The notes beneath the pieces are model-generated. The model did no database searches. It was not told the origin of the DNA and saw only the letters and a program-made list of their open reading frames with translations. Positions 50,462-59,932 of a DNA stretch of 64,000 nucleotides are shown here, piece after piece; position 1 is the stretch's first letter, and each line of letters begins with the position of its first letter. This stretch comes from Sphingobium jiangsuense (GTDB taxonomy: Bacteria; Pseudomonadota; Alphaproteobacteria; Sphingomonadales; Sphingomonadaceae). Both the position numbers and the translations under genes were made by a program. The stretch lies in NCBI RefSeq assembly GCF_014196495.1, contig NZ_JACIDT010000003.1, positions 329,813 through 393,812 on the forward strand. Direction: 5' to 3'.

Positions 50462-51736
50462 ATGGCGAACAAGGTTGGTTTGACAGATGCTCGGATCGCA
50501 GGATTGAAAGCGCCTGCAAGCGGGCAAATTGAGGTCGCTGATGGCATCGTGACCGGCCTGCGGCTCCGAATGGGAGCGAGCGGCACCAAGACTTATATCT
50601 TGCGTAAGCGCGTCCAAGGTAAATGGTTGAACGTGACTATCGGGCGGCATGGCCCGAATTTTACTCTTGCACACGCCCGTCGGAAGGCGCGGGACCTGCT
50701 CGTCGACGTTGAGCAAGGCAAAAGCATCGCCAGAAAGCCGGGAGCTAAGAGGAAGGGATCGAATGGTGTCGGCACCGTCGCCGAACTATACGAGACATAC
50801 CTGGCTCAACAGATCGTCGGCAAAAAGCGGAGCGCGAATGAGTTCGACCGGGTTTTCCGCAAGTACATCGAACCTGAGCTAGGCGACCGCCTCGCCGATT
50901 CGATCACCCGAAGCGACGTCAGCCGCTTCGTAGAGAAGATCGCATTTGAGCGGGGCAAGGAAACCCTGACGATGGCTCGCATCGTTTATCGGCACCTTTC
51001 GACGTTTTACTCATGGGCGCTCACCAGACTTGAAAATCTGCCAGCCAATCCGTGCCGGGACGCCTGGCGCCCAAAACGGAGCGAGCCTCGCGACCGGGTG
51101 CTCAGCGATCGAGAGGTCGCTGCACTGTGGCAAGCCGCCGTCGAGGATGGCTATCCGTTTGGCCATCTTGTGCAGATGTTGATTCTCACAGCCCAGCGCC
51201 GGGGAGAGGTGCTCGCCGCCACTTGCGACGAGTTCGACTTCAAGGGGAAAGTTTGGACTGTACCAGGAGATAGAGCGAAAAACGGCAAGGCAAATGTGGT
51301 GCCTTTATCCGCACAGGCCCTCGAGGTCGTCACCGACATCTTCACGGCCGCCGGGATCGCGCCTGAAGATGCTCACAAGCAATCCCAAATTCTATTGGCA
51401 TCCAAGGTGACCAGCACAAACAGTGTCAGTGGGCTGTCAAAGGCCTGGAAGCGGATAAGGGCAAGCGTGGACGAGAAACTCGGCTATGAAGCCGCTCATT
51501 TTACCATGCATGACATTCGCCGGACGGTGGCGACCGGACTGCAGAGGATTGGAATACCGCTGGTCGTTTCAGAGGCCGTTCTCAATCATCAGTCCGGCTC
51601 GGCAATGGCTGGTGTCGCCGGGGTTTATCATCGGCATCAGTACACGAATGAAAAACGCGAAGCTCTCGCACTGTGGGGCAGGGAGGTCCTACTGATCGTC
51701 GCGAAATATCCGCCGCAGGATAGTCAGGAAGAATGA
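50462..51736 (+). CDS. int: P4-type tyrosine integrase of the genomic island
   Basis: A 424-residue tyrosine recombinase. N-terminal arm-binding (DUF4102-like) domain (about 5-95, LTDARIAGLKAPASGQIEVADGIVTGLRLRM), core-binding domain (about 105-195) and catalytic domain (about 215-405) with Arg in ILTAQRRGEVLAA, His-x-x-Arg in MHDIRRTVATGL, His/Trp-position in LNHQSG and nucleophile Tyr in VAGVYHRHQY. The start ATG 50462 follows AGCAGGATCAT. It is adjacent to the tRNA-Lys fragment, the usual target of this class. It should catalyse excision and integration of the island. Confidence 0.95.
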   Translation: MANKVGLTDARIAGLKAPASGQIEVADGIVTGLRLRMGASGTKTYILRKRVQGKWLNVTIGRHGPNFTLAHARRKARDLLVDVEQGKSIARKPGAKRKGSNGVGTVAELYETYLAQQIVGKKRSANEFDRVFRKYIEPELGDRLADSITRSDVSRFVEKIAFERGKETLTMARIVYRHLSTFYSWALTRLENLPANPCRDAWRPKRSEPRDRVLSDREVAALWQAAVEDGYPFGHLVQMLILTAQRRGEVLAATCDEFDFKGKVWTVPGDRAKNGKANVVPLSAQALEVVTDIFTAAGIAPEDAHKQSQILLASKVTSTNSVSGLSKAWKRIRASVDEKLGYEAAHFTMHDIRRTVATGLQRIGIPLVVSEAVLNHQSGSAMAGVAGVYHRHQYTNEKREALALWGREVLLIVAKYPPQDSQEE

Positions 51737-51933
51737 CTCTCCACCCCGAGCCAGTCGGCGCGTATCCGATCCATGCCCGCGACAACGCCTTCAACGGTCA
51801 CTGTATATCCAATGAAGTCCTCACGAACATCATCGCCTTCGATAATCCAGACATCGTCAGAAGTGGTAGTCAGGATCATTCCGCGTCTGCCACCGCTTAG
51901 CGTTCCTGACACTCGTATCCGACCCGCGCTCAC
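51724..51933 (-). CDS. Small conserved protein (DUF5818-like)
   Basis: Sixty-nine residues: GRIRVSGTLSGGRRGMILTTTSDDVWIIEGDDVREDFIGYTVTVEGVVAGMDRIRADWLG. The pattern of a beta-rich fold with G..VTVEG......I.VDW(I/L)G is that of short sphingomonad proteins I associate with DUF5818. It overlaps the end of the integrase gene by 13 bases on the opposite strand and lies 12 bases downstream of the transglycosylase gene, with which it may share a transcript. No function is known. Confidence 0.6.
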   Translation of the reverse strand: MSAGRIRVSGTLSGGRRGMILTTTSDDVWIIEGDDVREDFIGYTVTVEGVVAGMDRIRADWLGVESHSS

Positions 51934-51945
51934 AACGTCCCCCGT

Positions 51946-52605
51946 TCAAAAACGCCAATGGCGCAGCACTTCGCGCACATAGGCCGGCGTCTCGCCATTG
52001 CGAGGAATACCGCCTGCGCGCTCGACGGCTCCTGGACCTGCGTTGTAGGCAGCGAGGGCCAGATGAACCACCCCGAACTTGTCCAGCATCTGGCGTAGGT
52101 ATCGGGCCGCACCCAAGATGTTCGCCTTGGGATCGAAGCGATTTGAAACGCCAAGGTCCCGCGCTGTCCCTGGCATCAATTGGCCCAAACCTGCGGCGCC
52201 AGCCTTGCTGACGGCCATGGGATTATATCGTGATTCCGTCCATACAAGAGCGTCGAGAAGGCCGCTTGGTAGCGAGTATTGAGCCTCAGCAGCGTAAACA
52301 TGAGGAAGGTAGCTTGCCCGACGGAAGCCCGATGGCGCGCTGTCTTGGGGCTTTGGATATCGATAGGGCAGATAGGTTCGACCCGCATCGGTAGCCGGCG
52401 GCTCGGACGAGGCCGTTGGAGGCTTTCTCCAAATGCCATGTTCGACGAGACGAAAGCCATCGGTTCCTTCTGCAACGCGGAAGCCGTCGGTCGTCAACTC
52501 CGAGGCAACGGTCATCTGAGGGGCTTCCGACTCCTGCGCGTGGGCGGGGAGGACGAACCCAAGTCCTGCCGTTGCTACTGCGGCTACTGCCGATTTCAGT
52601 CTCAT
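51946..52605 (-). CDS. Exported lytic transglycosylase (SLT domain, VirB1-like)
   Basis: A 219-residue protein with signal peptide ([24 protein letters not shown]) and a C-terminal SLT domain (about 105-215): catalytic Glu in [49 protein letters not shown], and [20 protein letters not shown]. The ATG at 52605 is preceded by AAAGGATTCGGGA; a longer frame has no signal sequence. It opens peptidoglycan, as needed for conjugation machinery. Its place beside the toprim and strawberry-notch genes is usual for sphingomonad conjugative elements. Confidence 0.9.
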   Translation of the reverse strand: MRLKSAVAAVATAGLGFVLPAHAQESEAPQMTVASELTTDGFRVAEGTDGFRLVEHGIWRKPPTASSEPPATDAGRTYLPYRYPKPQDSAPSGFRRASYLPHVYAAEAQYSLPSGLLDALVWTESRYNPMAVSKAGAAGLGQLMPGTARDLGVSNRFDPKANILGAARYLRQMLDKFGVVHLALAAYNAGPGAVERAGGIPRNGETPAYVREVLRHWRF

Positions 52606-52666
52606 TCCCGAATCCTTTAGTGGTCGAATCGGGAAAGAACATATATAGAACATCTGATGTAGGAAA

Positions 52667-53641
52667 ATGAAACGTCAGCGACGCAGAGCGGAGGCTGCGC
52701 GGGTGGAGGCACGTTACGATGGAGATGCCCCCATGCGCCAACACCGATCATCCCAATTCCAAGGCGGGCAATTGGAAACCCGCGCGCGCAAGATAGTCGA
52801 GCAGTTGGGCGGTGTTTGGTCGCGTTCGCGCGGAATGTGCTGCTGCCCGGCCCACGACGACCGCACTCCTTCGCTAAGCATCACACTCGGAAAGCGCGCA
52901 ATCCTCGTTCATTGCTTTGCCGGCTGCACGAACGAGGCAGTGATAGAAGCCATGGCCGGGCTCGGAATACGAATTGCGGACCTGTTCGATGGCACGAGTG
53001 GTCCGATCGTGGCCGAACCGCGCGAGGAAGTCGCCAATCGGAATGCGCTGAGGCTCTGGCGTGAGGCGTCGACCATCGCTGGCAGCCCCGCCGAGAAGTA
53101 CCTCGTGTCCAGAGGCATCACGATTTCTTCGCCGGAGCTGCGTTTCCACCCGCGTATGCCGCTGGGGCCAAAGGGTGCTGTCCGGTTTCTACCCGCGATG
53201 GTGGCGGCCGTGCGCAATGATGCCGGAATTCTGGCGCTGCACCGCTCCTTCCTTGACCTGGACAAAACCAGCTTGGCTTCTTTCGATCAGCCCAGGCGTG
53301 CGTTAGGTAGCCCCGGTTCTGGCGCGGTGCGTTTCGCGTACCCGGATGGCGGACGCCTTGGCCTCGCAGAAGGAAACGAAACGGCCCTCTCAGCGATGCA
53401 AATGTTCAATGTTCCCTGCTGGGCGACGCTGGGAAACGAACGCTTCGGCTTGGCCACAATCCCGGAATCTGTGCGCCAGCTGTATCTCTTTGTCGACAAT
53501 GATGCGGGCGGGCGCCTTGCCGAAGAGCGTGCGCGAGATGCCTACGCTTGCGAAGGGCGGCTGATTGTCACCAGGCGTCCGGAGCTAACCGGCGACGACT
53601 GGAATGATGTGCTCATGCGCTCAGTCCGAGCTGCGGTCTGA
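52667..53641 (+). CDS. Toprim/primase-like protein of the conjugative element
   Basis: A 324-residue protein. An N-terminal zinc-finger-like part ([24 protein letters not shown]...[13 protein letters not shown], about 48-95) of the CHC2/phage-primase kind is followed by a linker and a Toprim domain (about 225-310: [49 protein letters not shown]). The catalytic Glu and DxD of Toprim are present. Starts at ATG 52667, or 66 bases later at MRQHRSS. Such proteins precede a strawberry-notch helicase in plasmids and ICEs of sphingomonads, where they may act in establishment replication. Confidence 0.85.
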   Translation: MKRQRRRAEAARVEARYDGDAPMRQHRSSQFQGGQLETRARKIVEQLGGVWSRSRGMCCCPAHDDRTPSLSITLGKRAILVHCFAGCTNEAVIEAMAGLGIRIADLFDGTSGPIVAEPREEVANRNALRLWREASTIAGSPAEKYLVSRGITISSPELRFHPRMPLGPKGAVRFLPAMVAAVRNDAGILALHRSFLDLDKTSLASFDQPRRALGSPGSGAVRFAYPDGGRLGLAEGNETALSAMQMFNVPCWATLGNERFGLATIPESVRQLYLFVDNDAGGRLAEERARDAYACEGRLIVTRRPELTGDDWNDVLMRSVRAAV

Positions 53642-53676
53642 ATGTCGGTGAGAGGAAAGCGGGCTTGAGGCCTTTT

Positions 53677-53729
53677 GAGGCCCCCGGGCGGATCCATCCG
53701 AACGGACACCCGGACAAACCCAGGGCCTC
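53677..53729 (+). promoter_or_regulatory. Nested hairpin in the leader of the methyltransferase/helicase gene
   Basis: GAGGCCC/GGGCCTC (53677-53683 with 53723-53729) encloses CCGGG/CCCGG (53684-53688, 53709-53713), which encloses CGGAT-CC-ATCCG (53689-53700). A further GAGGCC at 53667-53672 could pair instead, giving an alternative fold. It ends three bases before the AGGAGGT ribosome site at 53733-53739. This may tune translation of the very large downstream gene. Confidence 0.45.
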
Positions 53730-53744
53730 TTCAGGAGGTCTCTC

Positions 53745-56213
53745 ATGTCACACGCAAATACCGCTTTTGCATTCTCCGATCCCGCCGAGCCGAAAGTGTT
53801 GGCGGCGGCGAGGGCACTGGCCGCGCGGCTCGCTGCCGATCAAGCAATTTCACGGCTCACTGTGAATGCAACAATGGCAGATCACTTCGGCGGTAGCGAC
53901 GCCGAAGGACGCTGGTCCATACGCGATGCCCATGCCGCACTTGAATTGGCGCAGGTGCTATTCTTGGCGCAGGCAACTGAATTATCTCTCACGATGCCAT
54001 CCAGCGCTGCCGATGAGGCTTTCACGCGCCTTGAAGGTCTGGTCCCGACCCAGTCCAACCGGAGCGATGAGCAGATCGAGTGGCAACAATTCGCAACGCC
54101 GCCCCGTCTGGCCTGGATGGCTGTAAAGGCATGCGCGATTTCTGCCGCTGAACTGGTTCTCGAGCCGTCGGCCGGGACCGGGATGCTCGGCGTATGGGCG
54201 GCAAAGGCAACTGCGCGTCTCGCTCTCAACGAGATATCGCCGCTGCGCCGTGAATGTCTGGGCGCCGTGTTTCCGGAAGCGACAGTCACCGGATTTGACG
54301 GGGAACTGATCGACGAACTTCTCACGCCCGACGTGGGTCCGAGCGTGGTGCTGATGAATCCGCCCTATTCACATGGTATCGAGAGGGGCCACGATAGCCG
54401 CACTGGCGACCGACACTTGCGTTCTGCTTGGAAGCGCCTTCTGCCCGGTGGCCGCCTGGTCGCAGTGATGCCAGAATGGTTCGAGCTTCCGAAGTTCCTT
54501 GCCGGGATCGCCGGTCCCGTCTCGTTGCGCCTCAACGCGACGATCGAGCGCGGTTTCGTCAAGCAGGGCACATCGATCTCAACCCGGCTCCTGGTTCTCG
54601 ACAAGGCTGAGGATAGTCACAGTCCGATCATCGCCCAGCCGGCAAACTTTGCCGAGCTTCATCTGCTGATCGATATGCTGCCTGACCGGGTAAGCTTGCC
54701 CGCCGAGCCCAGCATCGGCATCAAGTCGGCATTGCCGCTTCGGCTGGTGGCGAACAGGACGAAACCGGTTCCACTTAGGGGCCATCCAGCAGTTGCGCTG
54801 CCGTCGATCCTGCCGCTTGAATTTACTCCGCTCGAAGCACCTGCGCCGATCGAAAGCCAGGTTGGGCATTATTTGCCTTACCGACCGAGCCGGATCTCGA
54901 TTGCAGATGCGGTCCCGCATCCGACCCCGCTGGTCGAATCCGTCGCGATGGGTTCGATAACTGCACCCGTGCCCGAAGTGATGCCTCAGCTTCCTTCGAG
55001 CATCATTGCTGAAGGCGTCTTATCCGCTGCACAGGCCGAGACCCTGATCTATGCCGCAAGCGCGCATGCCCGCGATCTGCCGGGCCGGTTCGAGCCCGAC
55101 GACAAGGGCTGCGCCTTGAAGGCGAGCGCCGAGGGATGCGCCTACCGTATGGGCTACTTTCTTGGTGACGGAACCGGTGCGGGAAAAGGCCGGCAGGTCG
55201 CTTCCGTCATCCTCGACCGATGGGTGAGGGGCGAACGGCGCCACATCTGGATTTCCAAGAACGAAGCTCTGCTCGAAGATGCCCGCCGCGATTGGAGCGC
55301 GCTCGGCGGCCTTCCCATCGACGTCCAGCCCCTTGGCCAATGGAAGCTCGGTGTCCCGATCGGGATGCGCGAAGGCATACTCTTCGTCACTTACCCGACG
55401 CTGCGTTCGGGCCGAAGCGACGCAACCCGGCTCGAGCAAATTCTCGAATGGGCAGGGGAGGACTTCGACGGGCTCATCGTCTTTGACGAAGCCCATGCGA
55501 TGGCCAACGCCGCTGGCGGGGAGGGCTCACGTGGTAAGGTCAAGGGTTCGGAGCAGGGCATTGCCGGTGTTCGCATCCAGAATCTGCTGCCGCGCGCCCG
55601 CGTGCTCTACGCTTCGGCGACCGGGGCATCCGACATCAATAATCTCGCCTATGCCACCCGTCTTGGCCTTTGGGGTCCCGAGACGGCTTTTGCCAATCGC
55701 GAAGCCTTCGTCGCAGATATCCGCGATGGCGGTATCGCTGCAATGGAACTGGTCGCGCGCGATCTGAAGTCACTGGGGCTGTATGCGGCGAGGGCCCTTT
55801 CATTCGCCGGAGTTGAGTACGAGATTCTGGAGCATTGCCTGACCCCCGACCAGGTAGCGGTTTATGACGCCTATGCAGACGCCTGGGCAATCATTCATGC
55901 CAACCTGCGCGAAGCTCTCGAGGCAACGCGGATCGTCGACACTGACAGTGGCGAGACACTCAATTCAGGTGCCAAATCGGCTGCGCTTTCGGTGTTTGAA
56001 GGCACCAAGCAGCGCTTCTTCGCGCAGCTCCTTTTATCGATGAAGCTGCCGAGCCTGCTGCCTGCGATTGATACGGCACTTGCCGACGGCAACGCGGTTG
56101 TAGTGCAACTCGTCTCGACCGCCGAAGCCATGCTTAACCGCCGCCTCGCTGATCTCTCCGATGCGGAACGCGAAGCACTCGAAATCGATCTCTCCCCCCG
56201 CGAATACGTCTAA
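53745..56213 (+). pseudogene. Strawberry-notch helicase/methyltransferase, 5' part (split by a RIT element)
   Basis: 822 codons before a stop made at the insertion junction. An N-terminal helical part (to about 110) is followed by an N6-adenine-type methyltransferase domain (about 118-280: LEPSAGTGMLGVWAA, VVLMNPPYSHG). The strawberry-notch helicase N-part (about 420-780) has Walker A GDGTGAGKGRQ, then SKNEALLEDARRDW and Walker B IVFDEAHAMANAAGG. The strong site AGGAGGTCTCTC precedes ATG 53745. The protein ends DLSPREYV; the next residues VDYLTKSFP are found at 59.94 kb after the inserted element. The truncated product lacks the second helicase lobe and is probably inactive as a motor, but the methyltransferase domain is complete. 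Confidence 0.85.
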
Positions 56214-56231
56214 TGTTGAGCTCAACATTAG
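56210..56231. repeat. 22-bp perfect palindrome at the left end of the RIT element only
   Basis: CTAATGTTGAG followed by its exact complement CTCAACATTAG. With the flanking GAATACGT and ATGTATTC it forms a 38-base near palindrome with one mismatch (56202-56239). No copy exists at the right end. Confidence 0.85.
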
Positions 56232-56233
56232 AT

Positions 56234-56319
56234 GTATTCTTTGCAGTCGCAGTTTATGTCGAGCGTGGCGGCGGTAGGCGCAGGTTTCCTTCGGTTTTCC
56301 ATGATTTCACTCCAGATAA
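56234..56319 (+). repeat. Left 86-bp terminal inverted repeat of the RIT element
   Basis: From GTATTCTTTGCAG to CACTCCAGATAA; exact reverse complement of 59847-59932. Bases outside differ on both sides. Confidence 0.92.
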
Positions 56320-56350
56320 TATGAGTGCCAGGGGGTTGTCCGGAGACGGG

Positions 56351-57355
56351 CTAGGCCCGCCTTCGAACGTCGGTGAGCATCGTGATCAGGGCATCGGATG
56401 GCGGCTTGAAGCGCCCGGGCTTGATGGCAGGAGCGCCGTGCGCCGCGAGAATCTGCAGCTTCTCCTCGGGATCGGCGCGCAAATAGGTCTCGGTGCTCTG
56501 GATGCTGGCATGGCCGAGCCACAATGCGACTTTGCGAATGTCCCCTGTCGCCGCGAGCGTGTGCATTGCGCAGGAATGGCGCAGCACGTGCGGTGTCACG
56601 CGCTTTCCAAGGATCGACGGCTGCTTCGTTGCCGCGGTCTTGACGTGCTCGGCCAAACGGAACGCAAACCCGTCGCGTGTCATCGGCTGCCCGTTGGCAT
56701 TGAGGAATATCTCGGCGACCTCGGCTTCGGGGCGGATCGCAAGCCACGCGCGCAATGCGAACTGGGTCTCCTTCCAGAGCGGGAGGACCCGTTCACGCCG
56801 ACCCTTGCCCAAGATGTGCACGGTCGAAAGCGAGCGATCCGGGAAATCGCGCAGTTGTAGCGTTACGAGTTCCGACACCCTCAGCCCGCCAGCATAGGCC
56901 AGATGCAGCATTGCGCGATCGCGGGTGCCAAGGCGTGTCCGGGGATCCGGGGCGTCGAGCAAAGCCTTGATCTCTGCCCGGTCGAGGTAGTCGATCAGCG
57001 CCTTGTCGGTCTTCTTGGTAGGGATCGATCTGACGCGAAGGGCCTGATCCAGGCAGGCCGGAATACGATACTCGATGTAGCGGAAGAAGGACCGGATCGC
57101 GGCGAGCCTGCCATTGCGGGTCCGAACACAGCTGCCGCGACCGTTCTCGACATGGTCAAGGAAGGCCATGATCATGTCGGTGCCGAGATCCTCGATCTCG
57201 AGATCGGTCGGCCGACGCTTCAGCCGATCGGCAGCGAACTGGACCAGGAGGACGAAGCAATTGGCATAGGTCTTCACCGTGTGCGGACTGACAGCACGTT
57301 CGCGCGGCAGATGTTCACGCAGGTAGATCGAGAGATGCGGAGCGAGTGCCGTCAT
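56351..57355 (-). CDS. Tyrosine recombinase, third gene of the RIT trio
   Basis: A 334-residue XerC/D-like recombinase: SAM-like core-binding N-domain (about 5-105, LSIYLREHLPRERAVSPHTVKTYANCF) and catalytic domain with Arg in LAYAGGLRVSELVTLQ, Lys in GKGRRERVLPL, His-x-x-Arg in TPHVLRHSCAMHTLA, His in LWLGHASIQST and nucleophile Tyr in TETYLRA. The ATG at 57355 overlaps the TGA of the middle gene and has GGGGAGAAGCGGC upstream. It ends 31 bases inside the left terminal repeat. All catalytic residues are present, so the element may be functional. Confidence 0.92.
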   Translation of the reverse strand: MTALAPHLSIYLREHLPRERAVSPHTVKTYANCFVLLVQFAADRLKRRPTDLEIEDLGTDMIMAFLDHVENGRGSCVRTRNGRLAAIRSFFRYIEYRIPACLDQALRVRSIPTKKTDKALIDYLDRAEIKALLDAPDPRTRLGTRDRAMLHLAYAGGLRVSELVTLQLRDFPDRSLSTVHILGKGRRERVLPLWKETQFALRAWLAIRPEAEVAEIFLNANGQPMTRDGFAFRLAEHVKTAATKQPSILGKRVTPHVLRHSCAMHTLAATGDIRKVALWLGHASIQSTETYLRADPEEKLQILAAHGAPAIKPGRFKPPSDALITMLTDVRRRA

Positions 57356-58266
57356 GCCGCTTCTCCCCGGTAAAGTTGCTCGCTGGCGGCAGCGATATCG
57401 CGCAGCAGCACCGGAGTGGCCTCGAGATACCAATAGGTGTTGGCGACCGACGCATGCCCCAGATATACGCTGAGTCCGGCCATGTGGTGTGCGATGGCTT
57501 CCCTGTCGCGCGGACAGGACTCAAGGGAACGCACGGCGAAAGTGTGCCGCAGGTCGTGTAACCGCATCCCGGCCGTTCCGGTCGGTCCGCGGTATCCGAG
57601 CTGCCGGGCCAGCCTGACGAACACCACGTGGGCGCGCACCTTGTGTGGTGCTCTCCCCCGAATGGTCACGAACAGGTCATTGCCCGTAGCGCCAAGCCTT
57701 GCCCGGGTGGCGAGATATGCTTCGAGCGCCTGACGGGTCGATGGCTGCAGGGTAATCAGCCGCTGCTTGCCGAACTTGCCGTTGCGGACGATCAGGCCAT
57801 CCTCGACCAGATCGTTGCATTGAAGAGCGAGGGCCTCGGAAATCCGGAGACCTGTCGCCGCCAGCAGGCCGAACAGATAATGATACGTGTACGGGCTGAT
57901 CGTGCCTTGGGGCGCAACGTCCAATACCGCGGTCATGATCGCCCGGACCTGTTCCGGTTCGATGATGGTCGGGGTCGGGCGTGGCCGCTTGCCCCGACCG
58001 AAGACGCCCGCAGGCGGAACCTCGTGAGCTGGATCCTCAGCATGAGCGAAAAGGCTGAAGTTACGTACGGCGTCGAACCTATGGCGGGCCACGTTCTGCG
58101 AGCTTGCCGTGTGGCACCAGTCGTAAATGCGCTGCACTTGGGTGTGCCGGTCACCGGCGCGGCCGGCGAAATCGGCGTATTGGCGCAGCGAGCGTTCCTG
58201 TTCGGAGAACTTCCGTCCCAAGCTGCGATGGAGCGAGACGTATCTGGAAATGTGCATGTTCAGCAT
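57352..58266 (-). CDS. Tyrosine recombinase, middle gene of the RIT trio
   Basis: A 304-residue recombinase. The N-terminal domain (MLNMHISRYVSLHRSLGRKFSEQERSLRQYADF) is short; the catalytic part carries Arg in GLLAATGLRISEALALQ, Lys in NGKFGKQRLITL, His-x-x-Arg in LHDLRHTFAVRSLE, His in VYLGHASVANTYWYLEAT with the Tyr. The start ATG at 58266 overlaps the end of the first gene (ATGCTGA); another ATG six codons upstream is possible. It resembles the shortest member of known RIT trios. Coupled start/stop overlaps imply the three proteins are made together and may form a mixed complex. Confidence 0.9.
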   Translation of the reverse strand: MLNMHISRYVSLHRSLGRKFSEQERSLRQYADFAGRAGDRHTQVQRIYDWCHTASSQNVARHRFDAVRNFSLFAHAEDPAHEVPPAGVFGRGKRPRPTPTIIEPEQVRAIMTAVLDVAPQGTISPYTYHYLFGLLAATGLRISEALALQCNDLVEDGLIVRNGKFGKQRLITLQPSTRQALEAYLATRARLGATGNDLFVTIRGRAPHKVRAHVVFVRLARQLGYRGPTGTAGMRLHDLRHTFAVRSLESCPRDREAIAHHMAGLSVYLGHASVANTYWYLEATPVLLRDIAAASEQLYRGEAA

Positions 58267-59807
58267 GACGGTTCTCCCGGCCATGGCTGCGCGATCTTCA
58301 TGAGCATCGGCAGATCGACCTTGGCGTAGATGGCAGTGGTCTCAGGCGAGCTGTGACGCAGGATGGTCCCAACGGACTCCAGGCCTGCGCCCGCGCGCAG
58401 CAGGTTGGTGGCAAGCGAATGCCGGAATATGTGCGACCCGGTCGGCACTCCTTCGATCCCACCGCGGTCGCGCGTTCGAGCGACGATGCCCGCGATCTCG
58501 GCGGACGAGCGGAATGGCCGAAACGGTGCTTGTGCACGCAGGAACAGATGCTCTTCGGCGGCCTCCGGGCGGGCTGCCGCAAGATATGCCAAGATCGCGT
58601 CGCCGACATCCTGCGGCAATGGCAGACGGTCCGGTCGACGCGTCTTGCCCTTGACCGTCAGGTGGCCGGACCGCCAGTCGATGTCGTCGAGACGCATGTC
58701 CTGAACATCGGCAGCCCTCAGGCCGAGCCTGGCGAGCAGGAGAATGATGGCCTTGTCCCGGACTTCTACCGGACGATCTGTCGGGCAGGCCGCAATGATC
58801 CTCTCGATCGTTGCCGGGTCGACGTGGCGCGGCAGCGTCGAAAGGCGGTAGCGCTGCACTGATGGAACTGCATGCAACAATGCAGGCCGGCACTCGCCAC
58901 GCACGACCAGAAACCGGATGTAGCTCCTCATTATCGTGACGAGCAGCGATGCCGAGCCCGGCGTCTCCTTGCTTCGTCGTTGGAATGCGCTCCTGAGTCC
59001 GGCGGCATCCCATTGCGGAGGCTCGCCCAGCATCGGCATGAGCCGTCTGATATCGGTCCGGTAGCGCCGGATCGTCTCATCGGTGGCGCCGCGATGTTGC
59101 TTGAGCCACGTGAGGTAAGCCGACATGTGCGGGTCATCGTCAGCCACCGGTTCAACCGATGGGATGACACCGCGGCCTCGCAGGAACTCGACGAAGTGCC
59201 GTGCGCATCGCCGCCGCCGCTTCGTGCCCGTGGCGACCAGCTTGCCGCGCTTGCGCCATACCGGGCATCGGCAATCATGCGCAGCGTACTGGTCGATGAT
59301 CGTGTCGTCGATATCGATCCATTGGCGTCGCGTAATGCGAAGCCAGGCCATGAAATGCTCTGCCTCGGACCGATAGGCCTGCGCGGGTCCCTCGGCGAGT
59401 TGCAGGCGGCCGATCGCATCGGAATAGTCGGCGAGGTGCCGTGGCAGATCGTCGATCCCGTCGTCGACTTCGACGTAGCCTTGATCTTCGAGGAACCGGA
59501 CGAAGCGCCTGACCCTTGCTGCTTGGTCAGCCTTGTAGTGCGCTTGCTGCGCCGAATACCGGTGGCACCGGCACCGATGCTTCTCGAACCGTCGGACAGC
59601 CTGATCGTCAATCGTGCGGATCGCGGTCCTATGCCGTTCCAGCCAATGCAGGAAATGGCGGACCGCCGCGCCATACAGAACCGCACAGCCTGACTTCTCG
59701 TCGAGGGACAGAGAGGAGAGAAATGCGGTGAGAAGAGCGCCGTGACTGGGCGGGTCTTCGACCCGGAGCGGGGTAGTCCGAAACGGCAGTGATGATCGTG
59801 TTCGCAT
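58260..59807 (-). CDS. Tyrosine recombinase, first and largest gene of the RIT trio
   Basis: A 515-residue protein, longer than usual tyrosine recombinases. The N-terminal 200 residues hold two repeats with cysteine/histidine pairs (HRCRCHRYSAQQAHYKADQ and HDCRCPVWRKRGKLVATGT), perhaps zinc sites. A SAM-like core-binding part (about 225-320) and a catalytic domain (about 330-505) follow, with Arg in LLARLGLRAADVQDMRL, Lys in KGKTRRPDRLPL, His-x-x-Arg in SHIFRHSLATNLLRAG, His in ILRHSSPETT and Tyr in AIYAKVD. ATG at 59807 follows AAGGAGCCAAC. Its promoter must lie within or next to the right terminal repeat. Confidence 0.92.
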   Translation of the reverse strand: MRTRSSLPFRTTPLRVEDPPSHGALLTAFLSSLSLDEKSGCAVLYGAAVRHFLHWLERHRTAIRTIDDQAVRRFEKHRCRCHRYSAQQAHYKADQAARVRRFVRFLEDQGYVEVDDGIDDLPRHLADYSDAIGRLQLAEGPAQAYRSEAEHFMAWLRITRRQWIDIDDTIIDQYAAHDCRCPVWRKRGKLVATGTKRRRRCARHFVEFLRGRGVIPSVEPVADDDPHMSAYLTWLKQHRGATDETIRRYRTDIRRLMPMLGEPPQWDAAGLRSAFQRRSKETPGSASLLVTIMRSYIRFLVVRGECRPALLHAVPSVQRYRLSTLPRHVDPATIERIIAACPTDRPVEVRDKAIILLLARLGLRAADVQDMRLDDIDWRSGHLTVKGKTRRPDRLPLPQDVGDAILAYLAAARPEAAEEHLFLRAQAPFRPFRSSAEIAGIVARTRDRGGIEGVPTGSHIFRHSLATNLLRAGAGLESVGTILRHSSPETTAIYAKVDLPMLMKIAQPWPGEPSC

Positions 59808-59846
59808 GTTGGCTCCTTCGACTTGCTGAGGTCGACGGAACCGTAG

Positions 59847-59932
59847 TTATCTGGAGTGAAATCATGGAAAACCGAAGGAAACCTGCGCCTACCGCCGCCA
59901 CGCTCGACATAAACTGCGACTGCAAAGAATAC
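59847..59932 (-). repeat. Right 86-bp terminal inverted repeat of the RIT element
   Basis: Exact reverse complement of 56234-56319. It contains an ATG (59864) in frame with the 3' part of the split gene. Confidence 0.92.

Larger units (their letters stand above)
56210..59932. mobile_element. Recombinase-in-trio (RIT) element
   Basis: Three overlapping tyrosine-recombinase genes on the minus strand between perfect 86-bp terminal inverted repeats (56234-56319 and 59847-59932). It is inserted in the strawberry-notch gene, with GAATACGT present at both junctions (56202-56209 and 59927-59934). RIT elements are known from several phyla, but their transposition mechanism is poorly understood. Confidence 0.85.
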
